Shown in pieces: positions 22,637 to 28,966 of a stretch of DNA of 28,966 nucleotides. The stretch's first letter is position 1. Each line of letters starts with the position of its first letter. Below the pieces are notes generated by a model that was given only the letters and a program-made list of their open reading frames with translations, was not told where the DNA came from and did not search any database. Source of the DNA: RUG11462 sp051877275 (GTDB lineage: Bacteria > Bacillota > Clostridia > Oscillospirales > Acutalibacteraceae); NCBI GenBank assembly GCA_051877275.1, contig JBJEIS010000194.1:1-28966 (forward strand), in the 5' to 3' direction. The translations under genes and the position numbers were made by a program.

Positions 22637-24568
22637 ATGCGTATTGTAGATTTATTAAAACCTGAAGCAATAAGTCTTAATACAACCGCATCTAACAAAC
22701 AGGATGCAATAGATAAACTTATTGCTCTGCACAAAAAGGTCGGAAACATTTCTGACGAAAAGGAATTCAAAAATGCTATTCTTGAGCGTGAAAAAATGGG
22801 TTCAACAGCAGTCGGAGAGGGAATAGCTATTCCACATGCAAAGTGCGAATCTGTAAAGGCTCCGGGACTTGCAGCTATGACAGTACCTGACGGGGTTGAT
22901 TATGAAGCTTTGGATAAAAAGCCTTCTGATATCCTGTTTATGATTGCTGCTCCTTTAGACGGTGACCTTCATTTGGAAGTATTATCTCGTTTAATGACTT
23001 TGCTTATGGATGAAAAGCTTAAAGAAGCACTTAAAGCTGCAAAAACAACTGACGAATTTTTAGCTGCTATTGATAAAATGGAAGCAGAAAGATTTGATGA
23101 ACAACCTAAAAATGAAATTAAAAATAATTCATACAGGATTTTGGCAGTTACAGCTTGTCCTACAGGAATTGCTCATACTTATATGGCTGCTGAAAGTCTT
23201 GAAAAAGCCGGTCGAAAACTCGGAATTCCGCTCAAAGCTGAAACAAACGGTTCAGGCGGCGCTAAAAATGTGTTAACGCAGGCTGAAATTGATGCTGCTG
23301 ACGGAATTATTATTGCAGCTGATAAATCAGTTGAAATGGCAAGATTTGACGGTAAAAAGGTTATCAGTGTGCCTGTTTCAGACGGTATTAAAAAGCCTGA
23401 AGAACTGATTAACAGAATAGTAAACGGCAATGCTGCTGTTTATCATCATCAAGGCTCAAAAACCGAAGCAGTCAATGAAACAAATGAAAGCTTTGGCAGA
23501 CAGATTTATAAGCATCTTATGAACGGTGTATCACATATGCTTCCGTTTGTAGTTGCAGGCGGTATATTTATTGCTATTGCATTTTTAATTGACACCGCTA
23601 TGGGTGTTAATCCACAGGAAGCCGGCGGAAACTTCGGCGTTGTAACTCCTGTTGCTGCTTGGTTTAAAAATATCGGCGGCTATGCATTTAACTTTATGAT
23701 TCCTATCCTTGCAGGCTTTATTGCAAGAAGTATTGCTGACCGTCCCGGTCTTTTAGTCGGTTTTGTTGGCGGACTTTTAGCAACAAACGGTGCTACCTTT
23801 ATGGATCCGGGTGCCGCTGAAACAATTCCTTCAGGTTTCCTCGGTGCATTGCTTGCAGGTTTTATCGGCGGATATTTAATGCTTGGTATTGAAAAGCTTT
23901 GTGATAAGCTTCCTCGTGCTTTAGAGGGTATTAAACCTGTTCTTATTTATCCTCTTGCCGGTCTTGGTATTGTTGCAATTATGATGTGTGCAGTTAACCC
24001 TATTATGGGTGTGATTAACACAGCTCTTAATAATGGTCTTACATGGCTTAACGATAACAACTTAAGCATACTTCTCGGTGCAATTGTTGCAGGTATGATG
24101 GCAATAGATATGGGCGGACCATTTAACAAAGCCGCTTATGTATTCGGAAGCACTGTTTGTCTTGCAATGGCAACCAATGCGGGATATGAGATTATGGCAG
24201 CAGTTATGATTGGTGGAATGGTACCTCCTATTGCAATTGCTCTCTCAACAACATTCTTCAAAAACAGATGGACTGCCGAAGAGCGCAAAAACGGTCCTGT
24301 TAACTACATTATGGGATTAAGCTTTATTACAGAGGGCGCAATTCCTTATGCTGCTTCAGACCCGTTAAGAGTTATTCCTTCCTGCGTAGTCGGTTCAGCA
24401 GTTGCAGGTGCATTATCTGTATTCTTTAAATGCACATTGATGGCACCACACGGCGGTATCTTTGTATTCGCAGTAGTCGGCAACTGGATGTGGTATTTAT
24501 TATCATTAGTAATCGGATCGGTAGTAGGTATGTTAATGCTCACATTATTAAAGAAAAAAGTTAACTAA
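22637..24568 (+). CDS. fruA: PTS fructose transporter subunit IIABC
   Basis: This is a membrane permease that imports fructose and phosphorylates it to fructose-1-phosphate. The 643 residues hold three fused domains. EIIA (about 1-145) has the phospho-accepting His67 in AIPHAKC. EIIB (about 163-265) has the phospho-Cys174 in TACPTGIAHTYMAAE. EIIC (about 288-643) starts SHMLPFVVAGGIFIAIAFLID and has roughly ten membrane segments, with GGPFNKAAYVFG and ITEGAIPYAASDP typical of the fructose family. The phosphate passes from HPr to His67, Cys174 and then sugar. AAAGGAG precedes the ATG. It lies 31 bases after fruK. Confidence 0.96.
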   Translation: MRIVDLLKPEAISLNTTASNKQDAIDKLIALHKKVGNISDEKEFKNAILEREKMGSTAVGEGIAIPHAKCESVKAPGLAAMTVPDGVDYEALDKKPSDILFMIAAPLDGDLHLEVLSRLMTLLMDEKLKEALKAAKTTDEFLAAIDKMEAERFDEQPKNEIKNNSYRILAVTACPTGIAHTYMAAESLEKAGRKLGIPLKAETNGSGGAKNVLTQAEIDAADGIIIAADKSVEMARFDGKKVISVPVSDGIKKPEELINRIVNGNAAVYHHQGSKTEAVNETNESFGRQIYKHLMNGVSHMLPFVVAGGIFIAIAFLIDTAMGVNPQEAGGNFGVVTPVAAWFKNIGGYAFNFMIPILAGFIARSIADRPGLLVGFVGGLLATNGATFMDPGAAETIPSGFLGALLAGFIGGYLMLGIEKLCDKLPRALEGIKPVLIYPLAGLGIVAIMMCAVNPIMGVINTALNNGLTWLNDNNLSILLGAIVAGMMAIDMGGPFNKAAYVFGSTVCLAMATNAGYEIMAAVMIGGMVPPIAIALSTTFFKNRWTAEERKNGPVNYIMGLSFITEGAIPYAASDPLRVIPSCVVGSAVAGALSVFFKCTLMAPHGGIFVFAVVGNWMWYLLSLVIGSVVGMLMLTLLKKKVN

Positions 24569-24589
24569 ACCTTAAAAGGAGTTTTATAA

Positions 24590-24853
24590 ATGGTATCAAA
24601 AAAAGTCACAGTTATTAATGCTCAAGGCTTTCATATGCGTCCCGCAACTGTATTTGCCGGTGAAATGGGCAAATTTAAAGCTAAAATTTCACTTGAAGCC
24701 AACGGTAAAACCGTTGACGGAAAAAGCTTGATGAATATTATTGCAGCATGTATTAAATGTGGATCAGAAGTTTTGGTTTCCTGTGATGGGGAAGACGAAA
24801 ATGAAATGCTTGAAAAAGCTGTTTCATTGATAGAGTCAGGCCTTGGCGAGTAA
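24590..24853 (+). CDS. ptsH: Phosphocarrier protein HPr
   Basis: HPr is the soluble phosphate shuttle between Enzyme I and EIIA domains. The 87 residues contain the active-site His15 in GFHMRPATVFA and Ser46 in GKSLMNIIAACIKCGSEV, the site phosphorylated by HPr kinase in Firmicutes for catabolite control. Two cysteines (54 and 57) in that region differ from the usual LGI/SLG sequence, so it might be a fructose-operon paralogue rather than the only HPr of the genome. AAAAGGAG precedes the ATG. It is 21 bases after fruA and upstream of Enzyme I. Confidence 0.95.
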   Translation: MVSKKVTVINAQGFHMRPATVFAGEMGKFKAKISLEANGKTVDGKSLMNIIAACIKCGSEVLVSCDGEDENEMLEKAVSLIESGLGE

Positions 24854-24870
24854 GAATTATAGATAAACGA

Positions 24871-24909
24871 TTATGTGCAGAAATTGTAATTTATAATTTC
24901 TGCACATAA
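24871..24909 (+). other. Long intercistronic hairpin between ptsH and ptsI
   Basis: A perfect 15-bp inverted repeat (24871-24885 with 24895-24909, arm TTATGTGCAGAAATT) surrounds a 9-base loop. No T-run follows on either strand, so it is not a standard terminator. It may limit read-through, stabilise the upstream mRNA or be a processing site. Its 3' arm ends 21 bases before the ptsI ribosome site. Confidence 0.7.
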
Positions 24910-24943
24910 AGTATTTGTGAATTTGTTAATCGGAGTGAATGAA

Positions 24944-26632
24944 ATGTTAAAAGGAATAGGTGCATCGGCAGGTATAGGAATAGGCAAGGTTTTGAAATTA
25001 ACCAATGCCGAAATTACAGTTCCTGAAAAAACGGTTAATAATATTGATGCTGAAAAAGAAAGACTTGACAAAGCGATTAAAGCATTTTGCGAAAAAACAG
25101 AAAAATTAGCCGACAAAATGGATAAAACCGGAGCTGACGGCGAAATTTTACGAGGTCATATTATGATGATAAGCGACCCGTATATGATATCGCAAATTAA
25201 TGAGCAAATAGAAAACGGCGTTTGTGCAGAAAAAGCGCTTGAAGCTGTTTGCGATTTGTTTATTTCAATGTTTTCTGCAACAGATGATGAATTAACAAAG
25301 CAAAGGGCTGCGGATGTTGAAGATATTAAAAAACGTATTTTAAAAATCCTATTAAATATTGAAGATGTTGATTTAAAAAAGCTTCCGGAGAATACAATTT
25401 TAATTGTTGATGAGTTGACTCCTTCTATGACTGCAGAAATAGATAAAGATAATTTAAAAGGAATAATTACTCAAAAGGGCGGAAAAACATCTCATTCTGC
25501 GATTATTTCTCGTGCTTTAAAAATTCCGGCAGTATTAAGCGTTGATAATGCTCTTGAAATTTTTTCGGATAATGAAGAAGTTGTTGTTGACGGTGCTGAT
25601 GGAAGTGTTTATAAAAATGTTGATAACAATACAAAGGAAAAATTTATAAAACTTCAGGAAGAATATATTAAAAAAGCAGAAAAAGAAGAGTGGTTTAGAG
25701 GAAAAGCAACTATTACAAAAGATAGCATTAAAAAAGAATTATATGCTAATATCGGCTCGCATAAAGATTTAGACGCCGCAGTATCAGGTGATGCTGAGGG
25801 GATAGGTTTATTCAGAACTGAGTTTTTGTTTATGGACAGAGATAGACTTCCAGATGAGGAAGAACAGTTTGAAGCTTATAAAGCGGTTGCCGTAGGAATG
25901 AAAGGCAAAGAAGTTATAATCAGAACTTTGGATGTCGGCGGCGATAAAGAAATACCTTATTTGGGATTAAAAAAAGAAGATAATCCGTTTTTAGGGTTCA
26001 GAGCTATCAGGTATTGCCTTAAAAATAAAGACTTGTATAAAACTCAATTAAAAGCAATTTTAAGAGCGTCTGCATATGGTAACTTATGCATTATGATTCC
26101 TCTTGTAACTTCGGTTAATGAACTGGAAGAGGCTAAGGCTTTAGTTGCTGAAATCAAGAAAGATTTAGACAGAGATAATATTAAGTATAAAAAAGATATA
26201 AAAATAGGTGTTATGATAGAAACACCGGCTGCATGTATGATTGCTGATATTTTAGCAGAAAAAGCTGATTTTTTCAGTATCGGAACTAACGATTTAACAG
26301 GCTATATTATGGCGGCCGACAGGGGAAACTCAGATGTTGAGTATTTATATTCGGTCTTTAATCCTGCTGTATTAAGAGCAATTAAGCATATAATAAGCGT
26401 TGCAAACCAAAAGGGTATCAAATGCGGAATGTGCGGCGAAGCGGCGGCAGATCCTGCACTGATTCCACTTCTCATTTCTTTTGGATTGGATGAATTCAGC
26501 GTTAACCCAACAAGCATTTTATCTGTAAGAAGTGAGATTTCAAAATATTCAAAAACAGAATGTGATGAAATAGCTGAAAAAGTTATGAAAATGACAGATG
26601 CTGAAGAAATAGAAAACACTCTTAAAAAATAA
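24944..26632 (+). CDS. ptsI: Phosphoenolpyruvate-protein phosphotransferase (Enzyme I)
   Basis: Enzyme I takes phosphate from PEP and passes it to HPr, starting all PTS transport. The 562 residues include the N-terminal HPr-binding/phosphohistidine domain with the phospho-His184 in GGKTSHSAIISRALKIP, and the C-terminal PEP-binding TIM barrel with FRTEFLFMDRDRLP, RTLDVGGDKEIPYLG, SIGTNDLTGYIMAADRGN and the active-site Cys497 in KCGMCGEAAADP. The ATG at 24944 is chosen because CGGAG (24931-24935) lies 8 bases upstream and the family starts with GIGASxGIxIG. A GTG at 24917 is rejected. It ends the fructose operon before a strong terminator. Confidence 0.97.
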   Translation: MLKGIGASAGIGIGKVLKLTNAEITVPEKTVNNIDAEKERLDKAIKAFCEKTEKLADKMDKTGADGEILRGHIMMISDPYMISQINEQIENGVCAEKALEAVCDLFISMFSATDDELTKQRAADVEDIKKRILKILLNIEDVDLKKLPENTILIVDELTPSMTAEIDKDNLKGIITQKGGKTSHSAIISRALKIPAVLSVDNALEIFSDNEEVVVDGADGSVYKNVDNNTKEKFIKLQEEYIKKAEKEEWFRGKATITKDSIKKELYANIGSHKDLDAAVSGDAEGIGLFRTEFLFMDRDRLPDEEEQFEAYKAVAVGMKGKEVIIRTLDVGGDKEIPYLGLKKEDNPFLGFRAIRYCLKNKDLYKTQLKAILRASAYGNLCIMIPLVTSVNELEEAKALVAEIKKDLDRDNIKYKKDIKIGVMIETPAACMIADILAEKADFFSIGTNDLTGYIMAADRGNSDVEYLYSVFNPAVLRAIKHIISVANQKGIKCGMCGEAAADPALIPLLISFGLDEFSVNPTSILSVRSEISKYSKTECDEIAEKVMKMTDAEEIENTLKK

Positions 26633-26633
26633 T

Positions 26634-26670
26634 AAAAAAATCCTGTGCTTATTAAGCACAGGATTTTTTT
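26634..26670. terminator. Bidirectional terminator after ptsI
   Basis: TCCTGTGCTT (26641-26650) pairs with AAGCACAGGA (26654-26663) around ATT. Seven As flank it on the left and seven Ts on the right, giving a 17-bp stem. It serves ptsI on + and the convergent AraC-type gene on -. Confidence 0.93.
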
Positions 26671-26688
26671 AAGTTAACGGAAATTTTT

Positions 26689-27582
26689 TTAATTGTTGTT
26701 TGTATTAAAGGGAAATATACCGTTTTTCTGAAAATATGAATAATCATCTTTTGGAGTGCTTTTAAAAAATCTCTGATAGCATCTATAAAATGATGAGTAA
26801 TTGTTATATCCGCAAAGTCTGCTTATTTCCTGACATGATAAATTTTTTTGCATAAGTTGCCTTGAATGCCACATTCTTAAATTTGTAAGAGTTTTGTGAA
26901 AAGGCTCTCCGTAAAAGCGATTAGTAACTTTATCAAGATACCATTTTGATATTGCGAATTTTTTTTCAACGTCTTTTGCACTTAAATTAGTAAGAGCATT
27001 GCTTAAAATGTAATCCCAAATAAGCACCTCATATTCTTCTGAATATTTTGAAGAAGGAGTGAAATTATTTTCATCATAAATAAGACTTATTACCGTAATA
27101 AGAGTTATTATTAATGCTGAGAAATGTACCTCTCCAAGGTTTTTATTTATACATCTATCAAAAAACGGGAAAATTTTATCGCAAATATCATATTTTTTCA
27201 GTTTTTCCTGTTTGTAAACATTTAATTCTCCATTTTTTCTATTTAAAAAGGCTCTTAAAAAATTTTCATCACCTTTTACTTCTGAAAAATAATTCTGATG
27301 AACTGAGATAATAAAAATAAATCTCTGGGGTTCATTATCCTCAGTAATAATTGAAAAATTCTCATAAGGCTTAGCTATAAATATATCTCCGGACTTAAGA
27401 CTTTCATGCTTTCCGGAATGAATAAAGCCGAATTCACCTTTGCTTATATATACTATAATAAAATAACCCAAATCAGTAAAATCAATAAACCTACTGTTTT
27501 TCTTATCTTTTACTTTGTAAGAGCAAATTCTTAATTCAGGTGATTCATACTTATGTATTAAAAAATTTTTTTCAACATTCAT
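26689..27582 (-). CDS. AraC-family transcriptional regulator
   Basis: A 297-residue protein with an N-terminal cupin-like sensing domain (about 35-100; FIIVYISKGEFGFIHSG, then LKSGDIFIAKPYENFSI), a helical linker (about 130-190) and a C-terminal AraC DNA-binding domain with two helix-turn-helices (about 201-222, LSAKDVEKKFAISKWYLDKV; and 249-271, SCQEISRLCGYNNYSSFYRC). The ligand is unknown. The ATG at 27582 is chosen because AGGAG (27593-27597) is 10 bases upstream; a start 12 codons earlier would run through that site. It faces away from the secreted-protein gene across a palindromic intergenic region, so that gene and itself are the likely targets. It has no sugar-utilisation gene directly beside it in the window. 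Confidence 0.9.
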   Translation of the reverse strand: MNVEKNFLIHKYESPELRICSYKVKDKKNSRFIDFTDLGYFIIVYISKGEFGFIHSGKHESLKSGDIFIAKPYENFSIITEDNEPQRFIFIISVHQNYFSEVKGDENFLRAFLNRKNGELNVYKQEKLKKYDICDKIFPFFDRCINKNLGEVHFSALIITLITVISLIYDENNFTPSSKYSEEYEVLIWDYILSNALTNLSAKDVEKKFAISKWYLDKVTNRFYGEPFHKTLTNLRMWHSRQLMQKNLSCQEISRLCGYNNYSSFYRCYQRFFKSTPKDDYSYFQKNGIFPFNTNNN

Positions 27583-27606
27583 AACATTTAAACTCCTTTT
27601 AAAACC

Positions 27607-27635
27607 ATAATAGCACATAAACTTTAAAAATGCAA
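27607..27635 (-). promoter_or_regulatory. Promoter of the AraC-type regulator gene
   Basis: On the minus strand: TTGCAT (27635-27630), 17-bp spacer, TATTAT (27612-27607). The -35 box overlaps the end of the intergenic palindrome by two bases. Confidence 0.7.
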
Positions 27636-27663
27636 TAAATTACATTTAAAAATGTAATTTATT
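27634..27663. promoter_or_regulatory. 30-bp palindrome between divergent genes (candidate operator)
   Basis: AATAAATTACATTT (27634-27647) and AAATGTAATTTATT (27650-27663) are perfect 14-bp inverted repeats around AA. The left end touches the regulator's -35 box and the right arm covers the expected -35 position of the secreted-protein gene. Such symmetry suits a dimeric regulator binding once to control both promoters. Confidence 0.65.
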
Positions 27664-27686
27664 AATATTAAATAATGTATTATAAT
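27658..27686 (+). promoter_or_regulatory. Putative activator-dependent promoter of the secreted-protein gene
   Basis: A perfect TATAAT (27681-27686) has only a poor -35 match (TTTATT, 27658-27663) 17 bp upstream, and that hexamer lies inside the palindrome. A weak -35 overlapped by a regulator site is typical of activator-dependent promoters. An AGGAGA ribosome site follows at 27707-27712. Confidence 0.55.
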
Positions 27687-27720
27687 ATAAATAATAGAAT
27701 TAATATAGGAGATGAAAATT

Positions 27721-28966
27721 ATGAAGAAAATATTAAGTTTAGTTATTTCATTATTAATGGTATTTGCAGTAATACCTATGGTTTTAGTTTCTGCGGAAGG
27801 AACAGTAGCCGAGGTTTATAAGAATGGCACATTAGTAGGTTCTTATGAAGATTTAACATCTGCAATTACTGCTTGGACAACTGCCGCAAGTGCTGCCGGT
27901 ACAGCTTCTTCAAGTGATAATTCAACAGAGTTAAGACTTTTACAAGACGCTACATGTTCAGGGAACCTTACAGTACCTAAGTATGCAGGCTATGAAACCC
28001 TTAACCTTAACGGTAAAACCCTTGAAATTACAGGTATTTTGGATTGTCAGGATGCTTCTACTCGTGTTCGTACATTTTGCATTAAAGATGGTGCTTGTAC
28101 AGTAAACACAAGCGTCACAGGTAACTGGTCTGTTATCGCTCGTGGCAACCAAAGCATTACTATTGAAAATGTAAATTTAACTATGGAAAAATCATCACAA
28201 TATGGCGCTTTGGCATTTAGAGCAATGAATGTTATGACATCAGGTACATCTTATCTTACTATTAAGAATTCAAATATTACGTCAAATTCTACGGATGGTC
28301 CGGCATTAGGATTTTCACAAATGAATGTTAGCGAAGGCTATGATTTAAAGGTGGATATTCAAAATTCAATTATTAATGCTCGTATGGCTGTATTTACAGA
28401 TGATTTAGGTAGTACTGTTATTGACGAAGTCCCTATGAATATCAGAAACACACAAATCAATGTAACATCTCCAACTGCTGCAAAATGGAAGCATATTAAG
28501 ATAGCTGAAGGCGATGTAGTATCAGCAACTGCAAACGGTTCCGCAATTGAGGGCGCAGTTGCTAACGGTATGATTGATAATACTGTTGTAGCTAATATGG
28601 AAACGGTTTATATCTATACTCCTTCTATTGCAACAATGAATTTAGGTGCTTCAATTAGACTTGGAGATGTAAACGGTATCAGATTCTACACTAAAGTAGA
28701 TACAACAAAAATAGATGAACTTAAAGCAGTAGATGGCAACAAAGTTGAACTTGGTACACTTATTGCACCTGCTGATAATATTGAAGATACAGAATTAAGC
28801 TTTGCTCTTGAAACAGGGAAATATGTTGATGTAAAATTTAATTCAGCAACATATTATACCGAGGGTGATTTCACCGGAATAGTAGGTTCGCTTGTAAATA
28901 TCCAAGACAAGAATATTACAAGAGATTTTGTAGGCAGAGGCTATGTAAAAGTTACAGATAAAGACA
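27721..28966 (+). CDS. Secreted protein with beta-helix-like repeats (3' truncated by window edge)
   Basis: The frame is open from the ATG at 27721 to the window end (415 complete codons), so the C-terminus is missing. A Sec signal peptide is clear: MKKI, a hydrophobic core, and a probable cut after VSA at residue 25. Residues about 90-250 contain recurrent short strands of the type [IL]-x-I-x-N-x-x-[IL] (LNLNGKTLEITG at 94, ITIENVNL at 146, LTIKNSNI at 179, VDIQNSIINA at 211, MNIRNTQINV at 239), spaced about 28-35 residues and suggestive of a right-handed beta-helix. From about residue 308 a different domain begins (GASIRLGDVNGIRFYTKVD, then ELGTLIAPADNIED). I recall this pattern from secreted proteins of gut Clostridia but cannot name it. 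No catalytic motif or cell-wall anchor is seen. AGGAGA lies 8 bases before the ATG. Confidence 0.85.
   Translation, partial: MKKILSLVISLLMVFAVIPMVLVSAEGTVAEVYKNGTLVGSYEDLTSAITAWTTAASAAGTASSSDNSTELRLLQDATCSGNLTVPKYAGYETLNLNGKTLEITGILDCQDASTRVRTFCIKDGACTVNTSVTGNWSVIARGNQSITIENVNLTMEKSSQYGALAFRAMNVMTSGTSYLTIKNSNITSNSTDGPALGFSQMNVSEGYDLKVDIQNSIINARMAVFTDDLGSTVIDEVPMNIRNTQINVTSPTAAKWKHIKIAEGDVVSATANGSAIEGAVANGMIDNTVVANMETVYIYTPSIATMNLGASIRLGDVNGIRFYTKVDTTKIDELKAVDGNKVELGTLIAPADNIEDTELSFALETGKYVDVKFNSATYYTEGDFTGIVGSLVNIQDKNITRDFVGRGYVKVTDKD

Noticed and set aside
24871..24909. Standard intrinsic terminator between ptsH and ptsI
   Set aside because: There is no T-run after the stem on either strand, and ptsI, 34 bases further on, has no visible promoter of its own.
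26302..26619. 105-residue minus-strand open frame opposite the end of ptsI
   Set aside because: It overlaps the conserved Enzyme I active-site region and is best explained as a shadow frame.
27958..28152. 64-residue minus-strand open frame inside the secreted-protein gene
   Set aside because: The plus strand has a longer open frame with signal peptide and ribosome site running through it to the window end.
1..28966. Insertion sequences, prophage genes, CRISPR arrays or defence systems
   Set aside because: No transposase, integrase, capsid, Cas or restriction motifs were seen in any frame; the gene content is housekeeping plus sugar uptake and one secreted protein.

Overview
The window is a low-GC, Gram-positive-type chromosome segment that reads like a gut-associated member of the Clostridia (Oscillospiraceae/Ruminococcaceae-like). 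The reasons are AT-rich third codon positions, strong AGGAGG-type ribosome sites, sigma-A promoters of the TTGACA-N17-TATAAT kind, a clostridial mraZ-to-ftsZ cluster, HPr with the Firmicutes regulatory Ser46, and meso-diaminopimelate-type MurE. The species cannot be named from sequence reading alone. Nearly all genes run on the + strand. The exceptions are a tRNA/P-loop/pgi block (17316-19333) and an AraC-type regulator (26689-27582).

Layout. (1) 1-2467: the 3' end of uvrC, then rsmD, coaD and a small coiled-coil protein, closed by tandem terminators. (2) 2607-15192: the division and cell wall (dcw) cluster. It has a promoter overlapping a tandem GTGG-box array that should be the MraZ operator, followed by mraZ, rsmH, ftsL, a PASTA-tailed class B PBP, murE, mraY, ftsW/spoVE, murG, murA, ftsQ/divIB and ftsZ. 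ftsZ has its own promoter and a strong hairpin behind it. murF, murD, murC, murB and ftsA are absent from their usual places. (3) 15217-17312: prmA and prfB, ending in a bidirectional terminator. (4) 17316-19333, minus strand: tRNA-Gly(UCC), a small P-loop protein and pgi. (5) 19425-20790: mtaB, divergent from pgi. (6) 20800-26670: a fructose operon containing a DeoR-type regulator, 1-phosphofructokinase, EIIABC(Fru), HPr and Enzyme I. Its promoter is preceded by a helically phased TGAAA/A-tract array. (7) 26689-28966: an AraC-family regulator divergent from a large secreted beta-helix-like protein that runs off the window, with a near-perfect palindrome between them.

How the genes work together. 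The dcw block makes lipid II precursors (MurA, MurE, MraY, MurG), polymerises and crosslinks septal peptidoglycan (SEDS protein plus PBP) and builds the Z-ring scaffold (FtsZ, FtsL, FtsQ). The fructose block holds a complete phosphorelay from PEP through EI, HPr and EIIABC to fructose-1-phosphate, plus the kinase that makes fructose-1,6-bisphosphate. Nearby pgi supplies the neighbouring glycolytic step.

No clearly undescribed multi-gene system is visible. The most interesting signals are regulatory: the MraZ box array, a hairpin that pairs the murA ribosome site starting at the murG stop codon, the 10-bp phased repeat array in front of the fructose operon, a 15-bp hairpin between ptsH and ptsI, and the palindrome between the AraC regulator and the secreted protein. 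The secreted protein and two small conserved-looking proteins have unclear functions.
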